From NCBI GenBank assembly GCA_964036275.1, contig CAXIWQ010000001.1, forward strand, positions 1 through 64,000: a DNA stretch of 64,000 nucleotides. Direction: 5' to 3'. This DNA is from Litoditis marina (taxonomy: Eukaryota; Nematoda; Chromadorea; Rhabditida; Rhabditidae). This document shows positions 1-12,300 of the stretch, piece by piece. Within the stretch, counting starts at the first letter, position 1; each line of letters begins with the position of its first letter. A program made the translations under genes and the position numbers. The notes beneath the pieces were generated by a model. The model had not been told where the DNA came from and did not search any database. It worked only from the letters and a program-made list of their open reading frames with translations.

Positions 1-175
1 GCAGAAAAGTGGTTTTGCTCGAGTGTGGATCGGATGTCAATGAGACTTTCCTGTTCTGGAAAAACAGTTAGCTGATCTGAGCAGAACAAACGATTCTGCC
101 CTAGTAGGGCAGCAAAATGGTTCGGAGAGAACAACGTTCCGTATCCTACGAGGAAACAGATTTTGTTCACTCATT

Positions 176-283
176 CTGCCCTAGTAGGGCAGAAAAGTGG
201 TTTTGCTCGAGTGTGGATCGGATGTCAATGAGACTTTCCTGTTCTGGAAAAACAGTTAGCTGATCTGAGCAGAACAAACGATT
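176..283. repeat. Satellite block A (type copy, 108 bp)
   Basis: The block runs from one palindrome to the next. It has the palindrome, an AAAAGTGG start, a CTCGAGTGTGGATCGGATGT core, the dyad TTCTGGAA, then GAGCAGAACAAACGATT. The last part forms an inverted repeat with the next palindrome (GCAGAA, 7-bp spacer, TTCTGC). Recurrent variants are A2 (CTTAAGTGTGGATTGG, with TTTCTTGTTCTGG) and A3 (CTAGAGTGTGG, with TTTAATGTTCTGG). TTCTGGAA is kept in all of these variants. Confidence 0.9.
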
Positions 284-363
284 CTGCCCTAGTAGGGCAG
301 CAAAATGGTTCGGAGAGAACAACGTTCCGTATCCTACGAGGAAACAGATTTTGTTCACTCATT
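284..363. repeat. Satellite block B (type copy, 80 bp)
   Basis: Palindrome followed by CAAAATGGTTCGGAGAGAAC, ACGTTCCGTATCCTACGAGG and TTTTGTTCACTCATT. It alternates with block A to give the 188-bp dimer. The next palindrome starts 80 bp after this one. Confidence 0.9.
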
Positions 364-368
364 CTGCC

Positions 369-1870
369 CTAGTAGGGCAGAAAAGTGGTTTTGCTCAAGT
401 GTGGATCGGATGTCAATGAGACTTTCCTGTTCTGGAAAAACAGTTGCTGATCTGAGCAGAACAAACGATTCTGCCCTAGTAGGGCAGAAAAGTGGTTTTG
501 CTTAAGTGTGGATTGGATGTCAATTAGACTTTCTTGTTCTGGAAAAACAGTTAGCTGATCTGAGCAGAACATACTATTCTGCCCTAGTAGGGCAGCAAAA
601 TGGTTTGGAGAGAACAACGTTCCGTATTCTACGAGGAAACAGATTTTGTTCACTCATTCTGCCCTAGTAGGGCAGAAAAGTGGTTTTGCTCGAGTGTGGA
701 TCGGATGTCAATGAGACTTTCCTGTTCTGGAAAAACAGTTAGCTGATCTGAGCAGAACAAACGATTCTGCCCTGGTAGGGCAGCAAAATGGTTCGAAGAG
801 AACAACGTTCCGTATCCTACGAGAAAACAGATTTTGTTTACTCATTCTGCCCTAGTAGGGCAGAAAAGTGGTGTGAACAGAACCTCGTTCCGTTTCCTAT
901 GAAAACAAAGATTTTGTTCACTCATTCTGGCCCAGTAGGGCAGAAAAGTGGTTTTGCTCGAGTGTGGATCGGATGTCGATTAGACTTTCCTGTTCTGGAA
1001 AAACACTTAGCTGATCTGAGCAGAACAAACTATTCTGCCCTAGTAGGGCAGCAAAAAGGTTTGGAGAGAACAACGTTCCGTATCCTACGAGGAAACCGAT
1101 TTTGTTCACTCATTCTGGCCTAGTAGGACAGAAAAATGGTTTTGCTCGAGTGTGGATCGGATGTCAATGAGACTTTCCTGTTCTGGAAAAACAGTTGCTG
1201 ATCTGAGCAGAACAAACGATTCTGCCCTAGTAGGGCAGAAAAGTGGTTTTGCTTAAGTGTGGATTGGATGTCAATTAGACTTTCTTGTTCTGGAAAAACA
1301 GTTAGCTGATCTGAGCAGAACATACTATTCTGCCCTAGTAGGGCAGCAAAATGGTTTGGAGAGAACAACGTTCCGTATTCTACGAGGAAACAGATTTTGT
1401 TCACTCATTCTGCCCTAGTAGGGCAGAAAAGTGGTTTTGCTCGAGTGTGGATCGGATGTCAATGAGACTTTCCTGTTCTGGAAAAACAGTTAGCTGATCT
1501 GAGCAGAACAAACGATTCTGCCCTGGTAGGGCAGCAAAATGGTTCGAAGAGAACAACGTTCCGTATCCTACGAGAAAACAGATTTTGTTTACTCATTCTG
1601 CCCTAGTAGGGCAGAAAAGTGGTGTGAACAGAACCTCGTTCCGTTTCCTATGAAAACAAATATTTTGTTCACTCATTCTGGCCCAGTAGGGCAGAAAAGT
1701 GGTTTTGCTCGAGTGTGGATCGGATGTCGATTAGACTTTCCTGTTCTGGAAAAACACTTAGCTGATCTGAGCAGAACAAACTATTCTGCCCTAGTAGGGC
1801 AGCAAAAAGGTTTGGAGAGAACAACGTTCCGTATCCTACGAGGAAACCGATTTTTTTCACTCATTCTGGC
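369..1870. repeat. 751-bp higher-order repeat, two copies
   Basis: Bases 369-1119 and 1120-1870 carry the same series of block variants at an offset of exactly 751 bp, including an unusual C-like block with GGTGTGAACAGAACCTCG. A related copy of part of the unit is at 2775-3110. The copies differ by only a few substitutions. Confidence 0.85.
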
Positions 1871-4800
1871 CTAGTAGGACAGAAAAATGGTTTTGCTCGA
1901 GTGTGGATCGGATGTCGATGATACTTTCCTGTTCTGGAAAAACAGTTAGCTGATCTGAGCAGAACAAACTATTCTGCCCTAGTAGGGCAGAAAAGTGGTT
2001 TTGCTCGAGTGTGGATCGGATGTCGATGAGACTTTCCTGTTCTGGAAAAAACAGTTAGCTGATCTGAGCAGAACAAACGATTCTGCCCTAGTAGGGCAGC
2101 AAAATGGTTCGAAGAGAACAACGTTCCGTATCCTACGAGGAAACAAATTTTGTTCACTCATTCTGCCCTAGTAGGGCAGAAAAGTGGTTTTGCTCGAGTG
2201 TGGATCGGATGTCAATGAGACTTTCCTGTTCTGGAAAAACAGTTAGCTGATCTGAGCAGAACAAACGATTCTGCCCTAGTAGGGCAGCAAAATGGTTCGG
2301 AGAGAACAACGTTCCGTATCCTACGAGGAAACAGATTTTGTTCACTCATTCTGCCCTAGTAGGGCAGAAAAGTGGTTTTGCTCAAGTGTGGATCGGATGT
2401 CAATGAGACTTTCCTGTTCTGGAAAAAACAGTTGCTGATCTGAGCAGAACAAACGATTCTGCCCTAGTAGGGCAGAAAGTGGTTTTGCTTAAGTGTGGAT
2501 TGGATGTCAATTAGACTTTCTTGTTCTGGAAAAACAGTTAGCTGATCTGAGCAGAACAAACTATTCTGCCCTAGTAGGGCAGCAAAATGGTTTGGAGAGA
2601 ACAACGTTCCGTATTCTACGAGGAAACAGATTTTGTTCACTCATTCTGCCCTAGTAGGGCAGAAAAGTGGTTTTGCTCGAGTGTGGATCGGATGTCAATG
2701 AGACTTTCCTGTTCTGGAAAAACAGTTAGCTGATCTGAGCAGAACAAACGATTCTGCCCTGGTAGGGCAGCAAAATGGTTCGAAGAGAACAACGTTCCGT
2801 ATCCTACGAGAAAACAGATTTTGTTTACTCATTCTGCCCTAGTAGGGCAGAAAAGTGGTGTGAACAGAACCTCGTTCCGTTTCCTATGAAAACAAAGATT
2901 TTGTTCACTCATTCTGGCCCAGTAGGGCAGAAAAGTGGTTTTGCTCGAGTGTGGATCGGATGTCGATTAGACTTTCCTGTTCTGGAAAAACACTTAGCTG
3001 ATCTGAGCAGAACAAACTATTCTGCCCTAGTAGGGCAGCAAAAAGGTTTGGAGAGAACAACGTTCCGTATCCTACGAGGAAACCGATTTTGTTCACTCAT
3101 TCTGGCCTAGTAGGACAGAAAAATGGTTTTGCTCGAGTGTGGATCGGATGTCGATGATACTTTCCTGTTCTGGAAAAACAGTTAGCTGATCTGAGCAGAA
3201 CAAACTATTCTGCCCTAGTAGGGCAGAAAAGTGGTTTTGCTCGAGTGTGGATCAGATGTCGATGAGACTTTCCTGTTCTGGAAAAACAGTAAGCAAACTA
3301 TTCTGCCCTAGTAGGGCAGCAAAATGGTCCGGAGAGAACAACGTTCCGTATCCTACGAGGAAACAGATTTTGTTCACTCATTCTGCCCTAGTAGGGCAGA
3401 AAAGTGGTTTTGCTCGAGTGTGGATCGGATGTCAATGAGACTTTCCTGTTCTGGAAAAACAGTTAGCTGATCTGAGCAGAACAAACGATTCTGCCCTAGT
3501 AGGGCAGCAAAATGGTTCGAAGAGGACAACGTTCCGTATCCTACGAGGAAACAAATTTTGTTCACTCATTCTGCCCTAGTAGGGCAGAAAAGTGGTTTTG
3601 CTCAAGTGTGGATCGGATGTCAATGAGACTTTCCTGTTCTGGAAAAACAGTTAGCTGATCTGAGCAGAACAAACGATTCTGCCCTAGTAGGGCAGCAAAA
3701 TGGTTCGAAGAGAACAACGTTCCGTATCCTACGAGGAAACAGATTTTGTTCGCTCATTCTGCCCTAGTAGGGCAGAAAAGTGGTTTTGCTCGAGTGTGGA
3801 TCGGATGTCGATGAGACTTTCCTGTTCTGGAAAAACAGTTAGCTGATCTGAGCAGAACCAACTATTCTGCCCTAGTAGGGCAGCAAAATGGTTTGGAGAG
3901 AACAACGTTCCGTATCCTACGAGGAAACCGATTTTGTTCACTCATTCTGGCCTATTAGGACAGAAAAATGGTTTTGCTAGAGTGTGGATCGGATGTCGAT
4001 GATACTTTAAAGTTCTGGAAAAACAGTTAGCTGATCTGAGCAGAACAAACTATTCTGCCCTAGTAGGGCAGAAAAGTGGTTTTGCTAGAGTGTGGATCGG
4101 ATGTCGATGATATTTTAATGTTCTGGAAAAACAGTTAGCTGATCTGAGCAGAACAAACTATTCTGCCCTAGTAGGGCAGAAAAGTGGTTTTGCTCGAGTG
4201 TGGATCGGATGTCAATGAGACTTTCCTGTTCTGGAAAAACAGTTAGCTGATCTAAGCAGAACAAACGATTCTGCCCTAGTAGGGCAGCAAAATGGTTCGG
4301 AGAGAACAACGTTCCGTATCCTACGAGGAAACAGATTTTGTTCACTCATTCTGCCCTAGTAGGGCAGAAAAGTGGTTTTTGCTCAAGTGTGGATCGGATG
4401 TCAATGAGACTTTCCTGTTCTGGAAAAACAGTTAGCTGATCTGAGCAGAACAAACGATTCTGCCCTAGTAGGGCAGAAAAGTGGTTTTGCTTAAGTGTGG
4501 ATTGGATGTCAATTAGACTTTCTTGTTCTGGAAAAACAGTTAGCTGATCTGAGCAGAACAAACTATTCTGCCCTAGTAGGGCAGCAAAATGGTTTGGAGA
4601 GAACAACGTTCCGTATCCTACGAGGAAACAGATTTTGTTCACTCATTCTGCCCTAGTAGGGCAGAAAAGTGGTTTTGCTCGAGTGTGGATCGGATGTCAA
4701 TGAGACTTTCCTGTTCTGGAAAAACAGTTAGCTGATCTGAGCAGAACAAACGATTCTGCCCTGGTAGGGCAGCAAAATGGTTCGAAGAGAACAACGTTCC

Positions 4801-5976
4801 GTATCCTACGAGAAAACAGATTTTGTTTACTCATTCTGCCCTAGTAGGGCAGAAAAGTGGTGTGAACAGAACCTCGTTTCGTTTCCTATGAAAACAAAGA
4901 TTTTGTTCACTCATTCTGGCCCAGTAGGGCAGAAAAGTGGTTTTTCTCGAGTGTGGATCGGATGTCGATTAGACTTTCCTGTTCTGGAAAAACACTTAGC
5001 TGATCTGAGCAGAACAAACTATTCTGCCCTAGTAGGGCAGCAAAAAGGTTTGGAGAGAACAACGTTCCGTATCCTACGAGGAAACCGATTTTGTTCACTC
5101 ATTCTGGCCTAGTAGGACATAGAAATGGTTTTGCTCGAGTGTGGATCGGATGTCGATGATACTTTCCTGTTCTGGAAAAACAGTTAGCTGATCTGAGCAG
5201 AACAAACTATTCTGCCCTAGTAGGGCAGAAAAGTGGTTTTGCTCGAGTGTGGATCGGATGTCGATGAGACTTTCCTGTTCTGGAAAAACAGTAAGCAAAC
5301 TATTCTGCCCTAGTAGGGCAGCAAAATGGTCCGGAGAGAACAACGTTCCGTATCCTACGAGGAAACAGATTTTGTTCACTCATTCTGCCCTAGTAGGGCA
5401 GAAAAGTGGTTTTGCTCGAGTGTGGATCGGATGTCAATGAGACTTTCCTGTTCTGGAAAAACAGTTAGCTGATCTGAGCAGAACAAACGATTCTGCCCTA
5501 GTAGGGCAGCAAAATGGTTAGGAGAGAACAACGTTCCGTATCCTACGAGGAAACAAATTTTGTTCACTCATTCTGGCCTAGTAGGACATAAAAGTGGTTT
5601 TGCTCGAGTGTGGATCGGATGTCGATGATACTTTCCTGTTCTGGAAAAACAGTTAGCTGATCTGAGCAGAACAAACTATTCCGCCCTAGTAGGGCAGAAA
5701 AGTGGTTTTGCTTAAGTGTGGATTGGATGTCGATTAGACTTTCTTGTTCTGGAAAAACAGTTAGCTGATCTGAGCAGAACCAACTATTCTGCCCTAGTAG
5801 GGCAGCAAAATGGTTTGGAGAGAACAACGTTCCGTATCCTACGAGGAAACCGATTTTGTTCACTCATTCTGGCCTATTAGGACAGAAAAATGGTTTTGCT
5901 AGAGTGTGGATCGGATGTCGATGATACTTTAATGTTCTGGAAAAACAGTTAGCTGATCTGAGCAGAACAAACTATT

Positions 5977-6069
5977 CTGCCCTAGTAGGGCAGAAAAGTG
6001 GTTTTGCTCGAGTGTGGATCGGATGTCGATGATACTTTCCTGTTCTGGAAAAACAGTTAGCAAACTATT
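5977..6069. repeat. Satellite block short-A (type copy, 93 bp)
   Basis: Same as block A, but 15 bp (CTGATCTGAGCAGAA) are missing after GTTAG, so the sequence reads GTTAGCAAACTATT before the next palindrome. The same deletion recurs in many places (for example near 7270, 11275, 15050, 16550, 34130 and 55680). It was therefore made once and spread with the array, not created repeatedly. Confidence 0.85.
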
Positions 6070-6257
6070 CTGCCCTAGTAGGGCAGCAAAATGGTTCGGA
6101 GAGAACAACGTTCTGTATCCTACGAGGAAACATATTTTGTTCACTCATTCTGCCCTAGTAGGGCAGAAAAGTGGTTTTGCTCGAGTGTGGATCGGATGTC
6201 AATGAGACTTTCCTGTTCGGGAAAAACAGTTAGCTGATCTGAGCAGAACAAACGATT

Positions 6258-6336
6258 CTGCCCTAGTAGGGCAGAAACTGGTGTGAACAGAACCTCGTTT
6301 CGTTTCCTATGAAAACAAAGAGTTTGTTCACTCATT
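6258..6336. repeat. Satellite block C (type copy, 79 bp)
   Basis: Palindrome followed by AAACTGGTGTGAACAGAACC and CGTTTCCTATGAAAACAAAG, ending with the same TTTGTTCACTCATT as block B. It aligns along its whole length with B but is clearly diverged, so it is an old paralogous block. Runs of A+C give a 187-bp period at 6141-6709, 12777-13345 and 13915-14483. Confidence 0.85.
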
Positions 6337-9300
6337 CTGCCCTAGTAGGGCAGAAAAGTGGTTTTGCTCGAGTGTGGATCGGATGTCAATGAGACTTTCC
6401 TGTTCTGGAAAAACAGTTAGCTGATCTGAGCAGAACAAACGATTCTGCCCTAGTAGGGCAGAAACTGGTGTGAACAGAACCTCGTTTCGTTTCCTATGAA
6501 AACAAAGAGTTTGTTCACTCATTCTGCCCTAGTAGGGCAGAAAAGTGGTTTTGCTCGAGTGTGGATCGGATGTCAATGAGACTTTCCTGTTCTGGAAAAA
6601 CAATTAGCTGATCTGAGCAGAACAAACGATTCTGCCCTAGTAGGGCAGAAACTGGTGTGAACAGAACCTCGTTCCGTTTCCTATGAAAACAAAGAGTTTG
6701 TTCACTCATTCTGGCCTAGTAGGACAGAAAATTGGTTTTGCTCGAGTGTGGATCGGATGTCGATGATACTTTCCTGTTCTGGAAAAACAGTTAGCTGATC
6801 TGAGCAGAACAAACTAATCTGCCCTAGTAGGGCAGAAAAGTGGTTTTGCTTAAGTGTGGATTGGATGTCGATTAGACTTTCTTGTTCTGGAAAAACAGTT
6901 AGCTGATTTGAGCAAAACAAACTATTCTGCCCTAGTAGGGCAGCAAAATGGTTCGGAGAGAACAACGTTCCGTATCCTACGAGGAAACAGATTTTGTTCA
7001 CTCATTCTGCCCTAGTAGGGCAGAAAAGTGGTTTTGCTCGAGTGTGGATCGGATGTCAATGAGACTTTCCTGTTCTGGAAAAACAGTTAGCTGATCTGAG
7101 CAGAACAAACGATTCTGCCCTAGTAGGGCAGCAAAATGGTTCGAAGAAAACAACGTTCCGTATCCTACGAGGAAACAGATTTTGTTCACTCATTCTGCCC
7201 TAGTAGGCTAGAAAAGTGGTTTTGCTCGAGTGTGGATCGGATGTCGATGAGACTTTCCTGTTCTGGAAAAACAGTTAGCAAACTATTCTGCCCTAGTAGG
7301 GCAGCAAAATGGTTCGGAGAGAACAGCGTTCCGTATCCTACGAGAAAACAGATTTTGTTCACTCATTCTGCCCTAGTAGGGCAGAAAAGTGGTTTTGCTC
7401 GAGTGTGGATCGGATGTCAATGAGACTTTCCTGTTCTGGAAAAACAGTTAGCTGATCTGAGCAGAACAAACGATTCTGCCCTAGTAGGGCAGAAAAGTGG
7501 TTTTGCTCGAGTGTGGATCGGATGTCGATGAGACTTTCCTGTTCTGGAAAAACAGTTAGCAAACTATTCTGCCCTAGTAGGGCAGCAAAATGGTTCGGAG
7601 AGAACAACGTTCTGTATCCTACGAGGAAACAGATTTTGTTCACTCATTCTGCCCTAGTAGGGCAGAAAAGTGGTTTTGCTCGAGTGTGGATCGGATGTCA
7701 ATGAGACTTTCCTGTTCTGGAAAAACAGTTAGCTGATCTGAGCAGAACAAACTATTCTGCCCTAGTAGGGCAGCAAAATGGTTCGAAGAGAACAACGTTT
7801 CGTATCCTACGAGGAAACATATTTTGTTCACTCATTCTGCCCTAGTAGGGCAGGAAAGTGGTTTTGCTCGAGTGTGGATCGGATGTCAATGAGACTTTCC
7901 TGTTCTGGAAAAACAGTTAGCTGATCTGAGCAGAACAAACGATTCTGCCCTAGTAGGGCAGCAAAATGGTTCGAAGAGAACAACGTTCCGTATCCTACGA
8001 GGAAACAGATTTTGTTCACTCATTCTGCCCTAGTAGGGCAGAAAAGTGGTTTTGCTCAAGTGTGGATTGGATGTCAATGAGACTTTCCTGTTCTGGAAAA
8101 ACAGTTAGCTGATCTGAGCAGAACAAACGATCTGCCCTGGTAGGGCAGCAAAATGGTTTGGAGAGAACAACGTTCCGTATCCTACGAGGAAACAGATTTT
8201 GTTCACTCATTCTGCCTAGTAGGGCAGAAAAGTGGTTTTGCTAGAGTGTGGATCGGATGTCGATGATACTTTAATGTTCTGGAAAAACAGTTAGCTGATC
8301 TGAGCAGAACAAACTATTCTGCCCTAGTAGGGCAGAAAAGTGGTTTTGCTCGAGTGTGGATCGGATGTCAATGAGACTTTCCTGTTCTGGAAAAACAGTT
8401 AGCTGATCTGAGCAGAACAAACGATTCTGCCCTAGTAGGGCAGCAAAATGGTTCGGAGAGAACAACGTTCCGTATCCTACGAGGAAACAGATTTTGTTCA
8501 CTCATTCTGCCCTAGTAGGGCAGAAAAGTGGTTTTTGCTCAAGTGTGGATCGGATGTCAATGAGACTTTCCTGTTCTGGAAAAACAGTTAGCTGATCTGA
8601 GCAGAACAAACGATTCTGCCCTAGTAGGGCAGAAAAGTGGTTTTGCTTAAGTGTGGATTGGATGTCAATTAGACTTTCTTGTTCTGGAAAAACAGTTAGC
8701 TGATCTGAGCAGAACAAACTATTCTGCCCTAGTAGGGCAGCAAAATGGTTTGGAGAGAACAACGTTCCGTATCCTACGAGGAAACAGATTTTGTTCACTC
8801 ATTCTGCCCTAGTAGGGCAGAAAAGTGGTTTTGCTCGAGTGTGGATCGGATGTCAATGAGACTTTCCTGTTCTGGAAAAACAGTTAGCTGATCTGAGCAG
8901 AACAAACGATTCTGCCCTGGTAGGGCAGCAAAATGGTTCGAAGAGAACAACGTTCCGTATCCTACGAGAAAACAGATTTTGTTTACTCATTCTGCCCTAG
9001 TAGGGCAGAAAAGTGGTGTGAACAGAACCTCGTTTCGTTTCCTATGAAAACAAAGATTTTGTTCACTCATTCTGGCCCAGTAGGGCAGAAAAGTGGTTTT
9101 GCTCGAGTGTGGATCGGATGTCGATTAGACTTTCCTGTTCTGGAAAAACACTTAGCTGATCTGAGCAGAACAAACTATTCTGCCCTAGTAGGGCAGCAAA
9201 AAGGTTTGGAGAGAACAACGTTCCGTATCCTACGAGGAAACCGATTTTGTTCACTCATTCTGGCCTAGTAGGACAGAGAAATGGTTTTGCTCGAGTGTGG

Positions 9301-12300
9301 ATCGGATGTCGATGATACTTTCCTGTTCTGGAAAAACAGTTAGCTGATCTGAGCAGAACAAACTATTCTGCCCTAGTAGGGCAGAAAAGTGGTTTTGCTC
9401 GAGTGTGGATCGGATGTCGATGAGACTTTCCTGTTCTGGAAAAACAGTAAGCAAACTATTCTGCCCTAGTAGGGCAGCAAAATGGTCCGGAGAGAACAAC
9501 GTTCCGTATCCTACGAGGAAACAGATTTTGTTCACTCATTCTGCCCTAGTAGGGCAGAAAAGTGGTTTTGCTCGAGTGTGGATCGGATGTCAATGAGACT
9601 TTCCTGTTCTGGAAAAACAGTTAGCTGATCTGAGCAGAACAAACGATTCTGCCTAGTAGGGCAGCAAAATGGTTAGGAGAGAACAACGTTCCGTATCCTA
9701 CGAGGAAACAAATTTTGTTCACTCATTCTGGCCTAGTAGGACAGAAAAGTGGTTTTGCTCGAGTGTGGATCGGATGTCGATGATACTTTCCTGTTCTGGA
9801 AAAACAGTTAGCTGATCTGAGCAGAACAAACTATTCCGCCCTAGTAGGGCAGAAAAGTGGTTTTGCTTAAGTGTGGATTGGATGTCGATTAGACTTTCTT
9901 GTTCTGGAAAAACAGTTAGCTGATCTGAGCAGAACCAACTATTCTGCCCTAGTAGGGCAGCAAAATGGTTTGGAGAGAACAACGTTCCGTATCCTACGAG
10001 GAAACCGATTTTGTTCACTCATTCTGGCCTATTAGGACAGAAAAATGGTTTTGCTAGAGTGTGGATCGGATGTCGATGATACTTTAATGTTCTGGAAAAA
10101 CAGTTAGCTGATCTGAGCAGAACAAACTATTCTGCCCTAGTAGGGCAGAAAAGTGGTTTTGCTCAAGTGTGGATTGGATGTCAATGAGACTTTCCTGTTC
10201 TGGAAAAACAGTTAGCTGATCTGAGCAGAACAAACGATTCTGCCCTGGTAGGGCAGCAAAATGGTTTGGAGAGAACAACGTTCCGTATCCTACGAGGAAA
10301 CCGATTTTGTTCACTCATTCTGGCCTAGTAGGACAGAGAAATGGTTTTGCTCGAGTGTGGATCGGATGTCGATGATACTTTCCTGTTCTGGAAAAACAGT
10401 TAGCTGATCTGAGCAGAACAAACTATTCTGCCCTAGTAGGGCAGAAAAGTGGTTTTGCTCGAGTGTGGATCGGATGTCGATGAGACCTTCCTGTTCTGGA
10501 AAAACAGTAAGCAAACTATTCTGCCCTAGTAGGGCAGCAAAATGGTCGGAGAGAACAACGTTCCGTATCCTACGAGGAAACAGATTTTGTTCACTCATTC
10601 TGCCCTAGTAGGGCAGAAAAGTGGTTTTGCTCGAGTGTGGATCGGATGTCAATGAGACTTTCCTGTTCTGGAAAAACAGTTAGCTGATCTGAGCAGAACA
10701 AACGATTCTGCCCTAGTAGGGCAGCAAAATGGTTAGGAGAGAACAACGTTCCGTATCCTACGAGGAAACAAATTTTGTTCACTCATTCTGGCCTAGTAGG
10801 ACAGAAAAGTGGTTTTGCTCGAGTGTGGATCGGATGTCGATGATACTTTCCTGTTCTGGAAAAACAGTTAGCTGATCTGAGCAGAACAAACTATTCCGCC
10901 CTAGTAGGGCAGAAAAGTGGTTTTGCTTAAGTGTGGATTGGATGTCGATTAGACTTTCTTGTTCTGGAAAAACAGTTAGCTGATCTGAGCAGAACCAACT
11001 ATTCTGCCCTAGTAGGGCAGCAAAATGGTTTGGAGAGAACAACGTTCCGTATCCTACGAGGAAACCGATTTTGTTCACTCATTCTGGCCTATTAGGACAG
11101 AAAAATGGTTTTGCTAGAGTGTGGATCGGATGTCGATGATACTTTAATGTTCTGGAAAAACAGTTAGCTGATCTGAGCAGAACAAACTATTCTGCCCTAG
11201 TAGGGCAGAAAAGTGGTTTTGCTCGAGTGTGGATCGGATGTCGATGATACTTTCCTGTTCTGGAAAAACAGTTAGCAAACTATTCTGCCCTAGTAGGGCA
11301 GCAAAATGGTTCGGAGAGAACAACGTTCTGTATCCTACGAGGAAACAGATTTTGTTCACTCATTCTGCCCTAGTAGGGCAGAAAAGTGGTTTTGCTCGAG
11401 TGTGGATCGGATGTCAATGAGACTTTCCTGTTCTGGAAAAACAGTTAGCTGATCTGAGCAGAACAAACGATTCTGCCCTAGTAGGGCAGAAACTGGTGTG
11501 AACAGAACCTCGTTTCGTTTCCTATGAAAACAAAGAGTTTGTTCACTCATTCTGCCCTAGTAGGGCAGAAAAGTGGTTTTGCTCAAGTGTGGATTGGATG
11601 TCAATGAGACTTTCCTGTTCTGGAAAAACAGTTAGCTGATCTGAGCAGAACAAACGATTCTGCCCTGGTAGGGCAGCAAAATGGTTTGGAGAGAACAACG
11701 TTCCGTATCCTACGAGGAAACCGATTTTGTTCACTCATTCTGGCCTAGTAGGACAGAGAAATGGTTTTGCTCGAGTGTGGATCGGATGTCGATGATACTT
11801 TCCTGTTCTGGAAAAACAGTTAGCTGATCTGAGCAGAACAAACTATTCTGCCCTAGTAGGGCAGAAAAGTGGTTTTGCTCGAGTGTGGATCGGATGTCGA
11901 TGAGACCTTCCTGTTCTGGAAAAACAGTAAGCAAACTATTCTGCCCTAGTAGGGCAGCAAAATGGTCCGGAGAGAACAACGTTCCGTATCCTACGAGGAA
12001 ACAGATTTTGTTCACTCATTCTGCCCTAGTAGGGCAGAAAAGTGGTTTTGCTCGAGTGTGGATCGGATGTCAATGAGACTTTCCTGTTCTGGAAAAACAG
12101 TTAGCTGATCTGAGCAGAACAAACGATTCTGCCCTAGTAGGGCAGCAAAATGGTTAGGAGAGAACAACGTTCCGTATCCTACGAGGAAACAAATTTTGTT
12201 CACTCATTCTGGCCTAGTAGGACAGAAAAGTGGTTTTGCTCGAGTGTGGATCGGATGTCGATGATACTTTCCTGTTCTGGAAAAACAGTTAGCTGATCTG

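Larger units (their letters stand above)
4115..10018. repeat. Segmental duplication inside satellite, offset about 4156 bp
   Basis: The block order and private variants at 4115-5863 recur at 8271-10018 (offset 4156, falling to 4155 at the end). Shared landmarks include A3 blocks with TTTAATGTTCTGG and the C-like block with TCGTTTCGTTTCC. This is a large-scale duplication of an array segment, not the basic tandem period. Confidence 0.8.
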
